A stretch of 64,000 nt of DNA from Diphasiastrum complanatum (taxonomy: Eukaryota; Streptophyta; Lycopodiopsida; Lycopodiales; Lycopodiaceae): NCBI GenBank assembly GCA_029204225.1, contig CM055109.1:1978340-2042339 (forward strand), given 5' to 3'. The position numbers and the translations under genes are program-made. The notes below the pieces were generated by a model. The model had not been told where the DNA came from. It saw only the letters and a list, made by a program, of their open reading frames with translations, and did no database searches. Position 1 is the first letter of the stretch; every line of letters starts with the position of its first letter. Below are positions 1-9,160 of the stretch, one piece after another.

Positions 1-206
1 ATTTTAATGATATGAAGAGCCCTTTTAGCCTTCTTATCAAACCTTTGTTGCTCTTGAACTGTGGGCAGTCTCTCTTTAGTTCCTACAACTATGTCCATGA
101 GTTCATTCAACTCAAGTAAGGATTCCATCCTCACTTTCCAGGTAGAGTAGTTTGATGAACTCAACCTATCATTAGTTTCTAACATGATCCCACCATTGAA
201 AGCCAT
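1..206 (-). CDS. Copia GAG N-terminus, partial (runs off window)
   Basis: On the minus strand an open frame begins at ATG 206-204 and stays open for 68 codons to the window edge. It reads MAFNGGIML at the start, then SSSNYSTWKVRMESLL, the hallmark start of copia GAG (DUF4219/UBN2 type, 'NYxxWKxRM'), followed by ELMDIVVG and KRALHIIK. GAG proteins of this family package element RNA in cytoplasmic particles. No stop or frameshift is seen in the visible part, unlike the other copia GAG copies here. The rest of the element lies outside the window to the left. A degenerate primer-site-like stretch and a probable LTR lie just upstream at 231-906. Confidence 0.7.
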   Translation of the reverse strand, partial: MAFNGGIMLETNDRLSSSNYSTWKVRMESLLELNELMDIVVGTKERLPTVQEQQRFDKKAKRALHIIK

Positions 207-244
207 GAATATAATGATTCTTCAACTTTTAGGCTCTGTCCTAA

Positions 245-906
245 TGCACCTAGCACTCAGTTTCCTCTCAACAAATGATGGATAAGGAGATCTCAGAAGA
301 TATCAGACCCTAAAAGACTTATATCTTGATCCTGGAAGGATTCCAAGCATAGAAAGGAAGATTGAAACACATGCAACACTTTGCACACACCAAGAATGGA
401 TTACAAACTCAAACCAACCTGAACACACTCTTGCTTAAGCTCTCAACTTTCCAGCAAGTGACCAAATCAACTTATGGTGTGAAGAGTTACTTGCATTCTT
501 AGAAAATACACAAGACTAGGCTGCCAAGAATACCTAGAATTGAACAAACTTAATCAGCATATGATCAACACACTAAGATATTGATTCAACCTATAAAACC
601 ACATGTAAACCACACTTATAAAAGATTATAAACTCCAGCAAGTGATAAATACAAGCTTTTGAGGTGACTGAAAGAGCACACTTAGTGAATCACAAGAGAA
701 GCTTCACTAGCTTGTCAAATCTTGGTGTTTAGATGTAGATCTAAGATCACTTCACATGAGAATGTTCTGGCAACCTGTCAAGAACCTGAAAACACATTTG
801 CATAATGGTTAAAACCTTCCAGAAAATGCTCCAATCAAACTATATAAGGAGAGTTACTTACATGCTCAACAAAGTACACCAAAATTTATGCAAAAGATTG
901 TTGACA
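245..906 (-). mobile_element. Probable copia 5' LTR upstream of the GAG start
   Basis: Read on the minus strand, a TG...CA segment starts TGTCAACAATC at 906 and runs to about 245. It is followed by ATTAGGACAGAGCC (244-231), which resembles a decayed tRNA-Met primer site (ATTGGTATCAGAGCC), and then by the GAG start at 206. A TATATAAGG-like stretch is near 841-849. The order LTR, primer site, GAG is right for one element. No second LTR is available for comparison, so the ends are inferred. Confidence 0.35.
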
Positions 907-949
907 ATCTATTCACCCAAAAGGGGATCTTTCATCCAAGTGGGAGCTT

Positions 950-2460
950 TTGTTATGTCCAACACATAACAATGAAATGGATGTTGGTGGACCTCTCAAC
1001 TTTCAAAAGTCAATTCCTAGCATCAATAAGATTGGTAGATCTTATGCAAAGTCTAAAGAGCTTCCTTATGCTAGATTTAGGTTGAGATCTAATGAGCTTC
1101 TTAGAGATAATTATTGTTGTGCTAATTTGGCAACTTTTGGTGAATCTATGATCAATGTTTTGGATCCATTGGATCTTGAAGATGGACTAGTGCTACCTAG
1201 TAGTCATGTGGTGCTAAATTAGTATAATGTCTGAACTCTTCTACTCATAGTTTTCCAAGTCTTGGTGGCTCTTCAATGAAACTACATGGCAAGTGCAAAA
1301 ATGGAAAAGGTAAGAAGAGATCTAACTTCATCAATGGAGGTGATGAAAACTCTTCTTTGGAAATGGTTGTTGCTAATGAGTCATTTATTCATTTGCAAAA
1401 AGATGGTGCTTTGAGCATGTTTGAAGAAAATTTTTCTTTTGCATCTTCATGTGATGAGTCCAAGAAAGTTATCTATGCAACAAGTGGTGTCACATGTATT
1501 CATAAAGAAAGTAGATCAAAAGGTTCTATCATGAGACTTGGTGAAGAAGATCTCAAGGTTCATTATCATTACCGATATCAGTCTAGGTTTGAAAAGAAAA
1601 AGTACTTCAATCATTTTCATGTTGAAGGTACTACGTATTCTTTTCATGACTTCTAATGTTCGAGATTCTTCCATTTCTTATGATGCAACTATCAAGAGGG
1701 ACTTGCTAAATTTTGTGGTGTGATCATTAAGAGGGAGTCTTGTGAAGGAAAGGGAAAATGAAGAGTGACCCTTGGGAAGATCCAAGTCGTGGATCTTACA
1801 TCTCTTCATCAACTCAAATGATGCTATGATTGTGGTGGAGTGTTCATGCATGATCAAGATGGCCAAAGGTTGGATGAAGAAGACTACATGGAGCAACTCA
1901 AGTGGCAATTTTTTCAAGGCAAGGAAGACCTCATTGATGAGCTCATTGAGGTTTGGTTTGAACTCAAATGAGTTTGATAGGTTTGATACTCAACTTCATC
2001 TACTCTACTTCATGTTGGATAGAATTGTATAAATCTATCTTTTGGTTTATGATGGTGACATTGTTTTCACTAACTATAGTGAAAGGTTGAAATCAATCAC
2101 TGATGAGATCTTGTGGGATGCTAATCATGTGTTTGAGAGGGAGTATCTTCAGAGGTTCAGATCTGAAGATGTCTATAAATGCAAAGTCCTTGATGTTTAA
2201 TTGGAAGATCAAGATGTTGATCTTGAATTGCTTCATCAACACCAATAGGCAAGTAGCAATTGGAAGCTAGTCAAAAGCATCAAAGGGAGCCACATGGGCA
2301 AAGCATTTTAGATCTATTTTACAGGTTCTTGAATGTTCAAGTAAGGTTCTTGGAGCAGCAAGGAAGTGTCCTTTTATTCTACCTTACTTGTTCAGTCTCA
2401 TGTATGAAATTGTCATGCCAATGTGTTGGAATTGTCAAAATTCAATTAAACTAGTTCCAT
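950..2460 (+). pseudogene. Copia-derived RT-like repeat, copy A (degenerate)
   Basis: This 1.5-kb stretch is homologous over its right two thirds to 31225-32420, both in the DNA and in broken reading frames. An open frame at 1276-1656 (126 aa) has no family I recognise. Downstream, about 1885-2145, frames read EEDYMEQL, FFQGKEDLIDELIEV, then IYLLVYDGDIVFTN and DEILWDANHVFERE. These match copia RT in order: EEVYMEQPxGF, GKExLVCRLxKALYGLK, LLVYVDDIVFTGN and a DEL..FEM tail. The catalytic YVDD is replaced by YDGD and several stops and frameshifts interrupt the frames, so this copy is not a working RT. The tail at 2240-2460 (KSIKG, then an unrecognised region) is also shared with copy B. Confidence 0.55.
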
Positions 2461-2608
2461 AGTTTTGCATCCTTTGGATCTTGGAGATGGAATAGTTATC
2501 ATTGTTGGTTTTTATGATCAAGTACATGCATTCATTCAAATCTTGAAAGATATTGAAGTGGTCAATATGTTTACTTTTGAGCAAAGTTCAAGATCTAGCA
2601 TCCTAGTG

Positions 2609-3010
2609 TTATGGCAAAAATTGCGAAAAATGTTTCAGCAGCATAAATTGCAAAAAAAGCTGTAGAAAGTTTTTTGCAATTTTTCTCATTGTGGTAGAAA
2701 TTGCAGACAAAATTGCAAATTTTTTATTTGCAATTTTTAGGCCACGGGAGAAATTGCGAAAAACTTTCTGCGGCTGAAATTGCAAAAAGTTTTCCACAAT
2801 TTCTCCCGTCGTGGTAGGAATCGCAGACAAAACTGAATTTTTTTTTTTTGCAATTTTTAGACATGGCATAAATTGCATAAATTATTGCAAATTGCAGAGA
2901 AAATTGCGAAAAATTGCGAAGAAAATTGCAAAAAATTGCGGGCAAAATTGCAAAAAACTTCCACAATTTTTTCCATCATGGCAAGAATTGCCGAAAGAAA
3001 TTTTTGCAAT
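2609..3010. repeat. AAATTGC/TTGCAATTTTT low-complexity array with ~120-bp units
   Basis: The stretch is dominated by AAATTGCGAAAA, TTGCAATTTTT and their complements. A unit starting GTGGTAGAAATTGCAGACAA at 2691 recurs as GTGGTAGGAATCGCAGACAA at 2811, exactly 120 bp later, and a weaker third copy starts near 2977. Inverted halves also occur: GGGAGAAATTGCGAAAAACTT near 2746 pairs with AAGTTTTCCACAATTTCTCCC near 2787. Open frames on both strands here are a by-product of composition, not genes. Confidence 0.75.
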
Positions 3011-3019
3011 TTTTTGGCT

Positions 3020-3130
3020 AGCGTTGACCATATCGTCGATTACCAGAACTTGGTAAACGCTATGGTCGACGCTAGCAGCGTCGACCATAGCGTCTACTAA
3101 GTTCTGGTAATCGACGCTATGGTCGACGTT
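3020..3130. repeat. Large near-perfect inverted repeat (foldback)
   Basis: Left arm 3034-3073 and right arm 3077-3116 are reverse complements at 38 of 40 positions around a 3-nt loop (AGC). Pairing continues outward to about 3020 and 3130 with a few mismatches, giving arms of about 54 bp. The core GCTATGGTCGACGCT/AGCGTCGACCATAGC recurs again to the right at 3114-3146. It may be a small foldback transposon or a tandem-inverted satellite. I do not recognise the family. Confidence 0.85.
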
Positions 3131-3300
3131 GGTAGCGTCGACCATACAGTCGATTACCGGAAGCCGAATTGCTTGGCGCGTCGCGGTTTCTTTTCATTTC
3201 GATTTTCGATTTTTGAGCTCGAAGAGGAGGATATTTTTGCGCCTAGCGATGGTGCTGCTCTCTATGGCTCTTCTAATGATGCTTGATCTTTCTTATGCTT

Positions 3301-3600
3301 TTTTGTCACAGCCAAGCTCTCTACCTTTTCACCATAGCCAGGGCTTGGAGAAAAAGTGGAGCATTGGTCAAAAAGCTGAGCACCATAGCCAACATTCAAA
3401 AGTTTACTTGTTTTTCTTTGATACATTTGTGTTTATTGTTGTTTATGTTATTTTGTCACAGCCAAAGCTCTTTACCTTCTTACCATAGCCAAGGCTTGAG
3501 CAAAAAGTTAAGCATTGGACACAAAGGTAAGCACCATAGCCAACATTCAAAAGTTTACTTGTTTTGCTTTGTTACATTTGTGTTTATTGTTGTTTATGTT
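3301..3600. repeat. Two-copy 150-bp tandem repeat
   Basis: TTTTGTCACAGCCAA at 3301 recurs at 3451. The two 150-bp copies are closely similar throughout, with shared blocks such as CACCATAGCCAACATTCAAA and GTTTATTGTTGTTTATGTT. The 119-aa and 140-aa open frames that cross it follow the duplication and do not resemble a known protein. Confidence 0.85.
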
Positions 3601-4260
3601 CTTTTCTCTTTCTCATTGACACTCTTTTGTTTTTTCTTTTCATCAGAGTTAAAGCTTTTCAAAAGCTTTCAAAAGCTTGAGGTAAAGCTATTTAAAAGCT
3701 TGTAAACCTTTTCAAAGAGAGCATAAGAAAGCTTCTCAAAAGGAGTAAAGCTATTAAAAAGGGTGTAAAGCTTGGAGTAGGGCTTGGAGTAATGTAAGTT
3801 TTTTGAAAACCTTGATGACTCTTTATCCTTTTATCTCTCTCATTGACACTCTTTTGTTTCTCTTTCATTAGAGTTAAAGTAGTTTGAGTAAAGCTTGGAG
3901 TAAAGCTTGCTCTCCCTCTCTGTCTTTGTCTCTGTCTGTCTCTCTCTCTCATTGACACTCTTTTTTCTCACTTATATCACAGTATCCTCAGTTTGGAGTA
4001 AAGTTTCTTGGGGTAAAGCTTTTGAAACAAAGTTTTTGGAGACAAGGTGAGCATTGTTTATTGTGAATCTTGTTATTTTGTTTTGTTGAAATATTGTTGT
4101 TTTGTTTTAATAAATCTTGTTGCTTTGTTTGTGGGTATTTTCTTTCAATTGAAACTTTCTAAAATAATGTGAAGAGCATATGCTACAGCTTGATAAAGAT
4201 AAATGTTTTAAAATCATGAAAACAAGTAAGACAGTTTAAAAGGGCTTTAGTGTTTAGAGT
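3601..4260. other. T-rich DNA with recurring CTCATTGACACTCTTTT motif
   Basis: No gene is seen. CTCATTGACACTCTTTT occurs three times (from about 3612, 3839 and 3948), each near AGTTAAAGCTT or GGAGTAAAGCTT strings. The 3900-3950 part is a CTCTGTCTCTCTGTC simple repeat. The layout looks like decayed LTR or untranslated leader of a retroelement, which is inference. Confidence 0.4.
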
Positions 4261-4274
4261 TTAAAAGAGTATTT

Positions 4275-4359
4275 GTCATCCACCTAGGGAGAAGGTTCAT
4301 CCACTTAAGGAGAGTGTTCATCCACAAAGGAGAGTGTTCATCCACAAAAGTGGAGATTG
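4275..4359 (+). repeat. Four-copy ~20-bp minisatellite ending at an LTR-like start
   Basis: Four units of about 20-21 bp share TTCATCCAC followed by an A/G-rich half (AAAGGAGAGTG and variants). The last unit runs into AAAAGTGGAGAT, which resembles a copia polypurine tract, then TGTCAACAATAG at 4358. TGTCAACA also begins the LTRs ending at 906 and 5289 on the other strand. Confidence 0.6.
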
Positions 4360-4633
4360 TCAACAATAGATTGAACACAACATTGTTAGTATTGAATATG
4401 CACAAGCCTCACAATCAACAAATGATTAGGTGTTATGATCTGATCCAAAATAGCTTCTTCTTAGCTTGTGATCTTCAATAGACCTGAAATATGCTTTTGA
4501 TCCACAATTTCAACTCACAAAACAAAGCTTAGTAAGATTTGATCAACAGTGCAATGCGTAATCATGCTAGAACTTGATCAAACATCCAAATATCACCATA
4601 AATGGAAACCTTACTAAACATAACAGCCAACTA

Positions 4634-5289
4634 GCTTTGATACCATGTGAAAAAAGTGGATCTTGAATGGATCCAAACTCCCAAAATACTTGGCTAAGAT
4701 CTTTCACAATAAGCTACAAAAGCTAGAAATGGCAAAGCATCCTAATACTACTTTTGATACACATGAACTTGACAAAGCATTCAAGAGACAAAAGAAACTA
4801 ATAAAAGGTACTGATGGCAGCCAAAAATAGCAGTAAACAGGGCTCCCAACAGTAGCCTACCACTTTTGGAAACCTCTTAAGATCATACACAAAAGCTTGA
4901 AGACAATACACAAAGCAATGCTCTCAATGGAGGATGAAACTGTGACAATGATCTATTGATCTCTCTCAACAATACAATAAGTTTCTCCAGCCTGTTCTCC
5001 ATGAATCTCAGCCTAATATAGGTGAGAGAGATGACTCTCTCTCCTCTCTCTAGAACTTAGGAGCCAATTTTAGGACAACAATAGACTAAAATAGCCAATT
5101 TTGGCCTATATGTCCAATTAACATGATTTTGGTGTCATTTCGAAGGTCCTGAAGTTTGAGACTTCTTAAATATGAAATATATACTAAAATAAAAGCATCT
5201 AGGCCTCTTTCAATGTGTGAAAGGTTAGATTCAAAACTATGTACAAAAATTGCCAATTTAGGCCTCAAACTAGCTAGGAAATGTTGACA
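4634..5289 (-). mobile_element. Copia LTR (4646-5289) with tRNA-Met primer site (4634-4645)
   Basis: On the minus strand the segment begins TGTCAACATTTCC at 5289 and ends TTTTTTCACA at 4646, a 644-bp TG...CA unit. It is followed directly by TGGTATCAAAGC (4645-4634), the initiator-Met primer site used by many plant LTR elements. It abuts an integrase fragment on its right, so it either replaces that older element's missing 3' half or inserted into it. No GAG follows to the left within 300 bp. Confidence 0.55.
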
Positions 5290-5970
5290 ATTTTCACACT
5301 TACAACATTCTGGTTAGTAGAGGGAACATAAACTTTATATGCTTTCTGCACATCCAACAAAAATGCCTTTAATAGCACTAGGATCATCCTTTTTCCTAGT
5401 CTCTAAAGGAACATGCAATCGCATAAACAACCAAAGATCCTAAGATGTTCTACCTTAGGCTTTTCTTTGTACAACATTTCATATGGTGTTCTTCCTTCTA
5501 CTGCAAGAATAGGAAGCCTATTATAAAGAAATTAGCACATGCAACTACTTCTCCCCAAAATTTCTTGGGTAGAGATGCTGCTAGCCTAATGGCTTTTGCA
5601 CAGTGTTCTATTTTTTCTTTCAACAACTCCATTTTGCTGAGGAGTATAAGAACATGAAAACTCTCTTTGTATTCCCTCTTGCTCACAATAGTCATTAAAC
5701 TTATTAGAGGTATATTCACATCCACTATCAAATTCAAAGCTTTTAGTTTACCAGAAAATTTGATGCATAGTGGCCTTTCTTGCCTCAAACAAACCATTTG
5801 ATCCTTGACATCTTCTTCTTTCCACTAGATATTGTAGCTTGTGAGCATTGATCCTCACCACCTTCTTTGGCTTTGTCCTTGTCCTTCTTGAAGTGCTATT
5901 GTTGTCCTTTGCCCTTGCCTCTTGACTTATCCTTGGAGAAGAGTGGTTTGTCATCTCCACCATCCTTCAA
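5290..5970 (-). pseudogene. Copia integrase fragment, degenerate
   Basis: Read from right to left, frames give a broken integrase core and tail: KKFWGEVVACANFFI near 5550 matches LPxxFWAEAVxTAxYLLNR. Further left, GIFVGCAE, a frameshift, then AYKVYVPSTNQNVVSV match the post-integrase 'KAYRVYDPxTxKVVVSRDV' segment. RT and RNase H are absent, because the fragment ends where an LTR begins at 5289. Multiple frameshifts make it non-functional. It belongs with the GAG relic at 6013-6530. Confidence 0.6.
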
Positions 5971-6012
5971 TGAGAGTTTGTTGATCCTCGGCATCTTGCT
6001 CTCTTTCCTGCT

Positions 6013-6530
6013 TTATTCATCAATTAGAACTCCTTGAAGAGTTTCCAATGATGGTAGCTCCTCCCTGATAGCATAAGTTTGAGCAATGTTTTCATATTCA
6101 TCTCTTAGTCCATTAAGGACTACTTGAACAAGTTCACTGTTCTTTAGTGCATCTCCGATACATATTAATTCTTTGTGAAGATCTTTACCTCTCATGACAT
6201 CACTTGAAGCACTCTCTCTACTCTCTGATAGCTTAGAAATATTTGATTTCTAAGTGTGAGCAATCTTGATGTGTCTTTGCTTCATAAATCGTTTTAAGCT
6301 GGATATTCCAAGCCTCCTTGGTTGTGGTGCAAGAACTAATTTCTTTTAACACTTCATTGGACACATTCATTTTTATAACATGAAGAGCAATTTTGGATCT
6401 CTTCTTGAACTCTTGAGCTTAATTAGGAGCTTCAGGTTCAACTTCAAATCCACACACAATGTCCATTACATCTTGTAGAACCAATAATGATTCCATTCTT
6501 ATCTTCCAAATAGCATAATTGGAAGAAGTC
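6013..6530 (-). pseudogene. Copia GAG relic (UBN2 type)
   Basis: The minus frame reads TSSNYAIWKIRMESLLVL, DVMDIVCGFEVEP, one in-frame TAA, KKRSKIALHVIKMNVSNEV, TTTKEAWNIQLKTIYEAKT, then after a shift KNSELVQVVLNGLRDEYENI and REELPSLETLQGVLIDE. This is the UBN2 GAG domain in correct order, including the NGL.DEY signature. A nonsense codon and at least one frameshift mark it as dead. Its N-terminus overlaps the proline-rich plus-strand ORF at 6514-6948, so a junction between unrelated sequences lies near 6520. Confidence 0.7.
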
Positions 6531-6948
6531 TCCCATTCAGACCCCTCACGATTACACTCTTGTTCAGACTCCTCCCCAACCTTCTCCTCTCCATACCCCT
6601 CCCCAACCTTCTGGCCTTCAGAATCCTCTCCAAACTTCTCATGTTGTAGGCGATTCCCACGTTATACCCACTTCTCCTTGGCCCAACACCACTCCTCTTG
6701 ACACTCCCTTTGCCACCTCCCTGTCAACTGACATCTTGTCGTTTTATGACATAGATGTGGAGAAGCACATATTTGAGGATGACCACGGTGGTCGTGTCAT
6801 CACTCGCATGAGGCAACTCACGCATGTGGTCTTCAACAGGGAAATTTTCAAGGACCGATGCAAACAAAGTGATGACGACAAGAATTATCTCATTGACCAG
6901 TTGTATAGAGACTTTCTAGTCCCCTCCTCTGATTTGGCCTTTCCATAG
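6514..6948 (+). CDS. Unrecognised ORF fragment, proline-rich then acidic/basic
   Basis: A frame open from 6514 (just after an in-frame TAG) to the stop at 6946-6948 encodes 144 residues. The first half is rich in Pro, Ser, Thr and Gln (TPPQPSPLHTPPQPSG). The second half, from MSFYDIDVEKHIF, is charged and looks globular (RVITRMRQLTHVVFNREIF, YLIDQLYRDFLVPSSDLAFP). I do not recognise the family. It could be the C-terminus of a transposon protein or a captured host exon. The first in-frame ATG is at 6736. Confidence 0.3.
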   Translation, partial: HNWKKSPIQTPHDYTLVQTPPQPSPLHTPPQPSGLQNPLQTSHVVGDSHVIPTSPWPNTTPLDTPFATSLSTDILSFYDIDVEKHIFEDDHGGRVITRMRQLTHVVFNREIFKDRCKQSDDDKNYLIDQLYRDFLVPSSDLAFP

Positions 6949-7663
6949 GGCTATACCGAGGTCCCTCAACATATCTCTTGGCAAACACACTCTCTAAAAA
7001 TGACAAAATGATATCTCAAGAACCGATGTAATTAACGAGGGTCTGCTACCGAGGTATACATCGATGTCTATTTCGAGGTTTGCAGAGTTTTTTTTTTTTA
7101 AAAAAATTCTTCAGAAATGCTTTGGTAATAGAGTCGAAAAACCTCCAAAATGTTGTAGTGTCACATGCAATTTAATTAGCTAGCTATAAATATGTAGCAA
7201 ATTACCAACATAGCTTTTGCAATTTATGCATTGATCAAAGATTATCTAGATTTGCTAACACATTCCGTTCCTTTTTGTTTAGTACAAAAAATACAGTGCA
7301 TTGTGGACACATTGACACTATTTTCCCGCGGAGCGCATTGATAAAAATAGAAACACATTTGATTGTGGAGTCATGGCAAACTTTACTCAAGAGTCGAGTT
7401 AGCATGACTGACACCAACTAATTGATCTCTTCTTAGGTTGATTATTGTGGGACAATCCATGATATATTGGAAGTTGGAATTAGACAATTCAACTTTTTTA
7501 TATTTGATGTAAAGTGGTTCAAGGTTATTTGCAATGGTCCAAATGCAACTGTGAGGAAAGATGAGAGCGACTATTTTGCTATTGACTCCACCAAGCTTTG
7601 GACAGATTGTGAAGTTTTGGCATGTGTGACCTTCCCAACACACATTACAAGGATATTATGAGG
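6949..7663. other. No clear gene
   Basis: A T11A7 run is at 7088-7108. A weak minus frame (7383-7643) contains CWEGHTC, a partial echo of a GAG zinc knuckle, but the rest matches nothing I know. Nothing else is supported. Confidence 0.3.
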
Positions 7664-8229
7664 TGTTGTGATTGCACATGAATGATCGATCAAAGAACAG
7701 ATTACTTGACAATTCAAGACAAGAGCACACAGTAGCATATCATAGGTTCAAAACACTAAGTATTCACTATGAGAGATAAGCATCAAAATATTTTCTAAGT
7801 GCTTACTATGGAGAATTTAAATTGCTCTCAATATAGAGAGAATGTACAACCAAAAATAGACTTTTAGAGAGAGAATCCACTTTACTCTTCAAAATTCACA
7901 ATGAAGAATGCTATATAAAAAACCTCTCATCATGAGGCTCAAGTTCCTAGGTGGATTTCCAAGTGTTCAAAGGTGGATCCACATCTTTGAGTTAACTCTA
8001 CTATCATAGATCCCCATCTCAAAGTACATGCATGATGTGGCAAGAATTACATATCTTTTCCTAGACATGTGTACAATTTTCCTAGTTACATTCTACCTAA
8101 CTTTGCATGTCACCTAACATTGTGCATGCCAACACATCTACTTCTACCAAACACAAACTCGACCTATTCTACAAGGTAATGTGCTCAATTCACATACCTC
8201 ACCTATATACAATAAAAATTACATGAGCA
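7664..8229 (-). mobile_element. Probable copia 3' LTR
   Basis: It lies directly beyond the RNase H end at 8295. The minus strand reads CTTTGGGGGATA, a polypurine-like stretch, then TGCTCATGTAATT at 8229, and ends GTGCAATCACAACA at 7664. The TG...CA ends and position fit a 3' LTR of about 566 bp. There is no second copy to confirm the ends. Confidence 0.45.
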
Positions 8230-8294
8230 TATCCCCCAAAGTGAACATAGAAAGATATTTTTTACTATTCTTCACACTCTTCCTTACAATATAT

Positions 8295-8740
8295 CTATCT
8301 ATTCACCATGGATTTTGAGATCAAGCCAAGATTTAATCTCATCTTGACAAATACATTCTTGAGGAATGGTTTTGTGAGTAGATCTGCAACACACAAGATG
8401 ATGATTCAACATGCTCCAACAAGATCTCTCTCTCAATCACTTTCTCTCTTACAAAGTAGTGTGCTACCTCAATGTGTTTGCTTCTTGCATGGAATATAGG
8501 ATTGTTTGCAAGAGCCTGAGCCAAGATGTTATCATTTTTGATAATAGGTAGGTCTTCATCTCCAATACACCTTAGCTCCATTAGTTTTGATAATAGGTAG
8601 GTCTTCATCTCCAATACACCTTAGCTCCATTAGTAGCCTCTTCATCCATAGGACCTCCTTTGTTGTAGTTGCAAGAGCTTTATACTCTGCTTCACAGGAT
8701 GACAAGGATATAGTTGTTTGCTTCTTGGATAGCCAAGCCA
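8295..8740 (-). pseudogene. Copia RNase H C-terminus, broken by a 49-bp duplication
   Basis: The minus frames read WLSKKQTTISLSSCEAEYKA, TTKEVLWMKRLLMELRCIGD, NNPIFHARSKHIEVAHYFVR, then after a shift VADLLTKPFLKNVFVKMR and LGLISKS before a TAG at 8297-8295. This is the copia RNase H tail with its 'SSxEAEY' and 'HARTKHIEV' signatures. A 49-bp tandem duplication (8536-8584 and 8585-8633) removes the reading frame in the middle of the domain, and another frameshift follows. The upstream end stops sharply at 8740, where the 79-bp minisatellite begins. Confidence 0.75.
8536..8633. repeat. 49-bp perfect tandem duplication
   Basis: TTTTGATAATAGGTAGGTC begins at 8536 and again at 8585, and the two 49-bp copies read identically. 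The duplication lies inside the copia RNase H relic and shifts its frame. The identity suggests it is recent. Confidence 0.95.
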
Positions 8741-9160
8741 TTCTTAAGGCACCTTCACTTTTTCGCCTTGGCAAAAAATGCGACACACTGGCCAAATCGC
8801 CAAAATGCCTTAGAAACCATTGTTAAGGCACCTTCGCTTTTTCTGCCTTAGTGAAAAATGCGATACACTGGCCAAGTGGCCAGAATAACTTTGAAACCAT
8901 TCTTAAGGCACCTTCGCTTTTTTGCCTTAGCAAAAATTGCAACACACTAGCCAAGTGGCCAGAATGCCTTAAAAACCATTCTTAAGGCACCTTCGCTTTT
9001 TCGCCTTAGTGAAAAATGCGACACACTGGCCAAGTGGCCAGAATGTCTTAGAAACCATTCTTAAGGCACCTTTGCTTTTTTCGCCTCCTTCGCTTTTTTC
9101 GCCTTAGCGAAAAAAGCGACACATTGGCCAAATTGGCCAGAATGTCTTAGAAATCATTTT
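8741..9160 (+). repeat. 79-bp minisatellite, cluster 1 (five units)
   Basis: Units start with TTCTTAAGGCACC (or close variants) at 8741, 8820, 8900, 8979 and 9058, so spacing is 79-80 bp. The fifth unit carries an 18-bp internal duplication. Each unit contains CTTTTTCGCCTTAGCGAAAAA and CTGGCCAAGTGGCCAG, both self-complementary. GCCTTA...TTAAGGC pairs across the unit boundary. Related but eroded units continue to about 9420. Confidence 0.9.

Noticed and set aside
7383-7643. GAG zinc-knuckle protein on the minus strand
   Set aside because: Only CWEGHTC resembles a knuckle, the spacing is wrong, and the flanking residues match no GAG.
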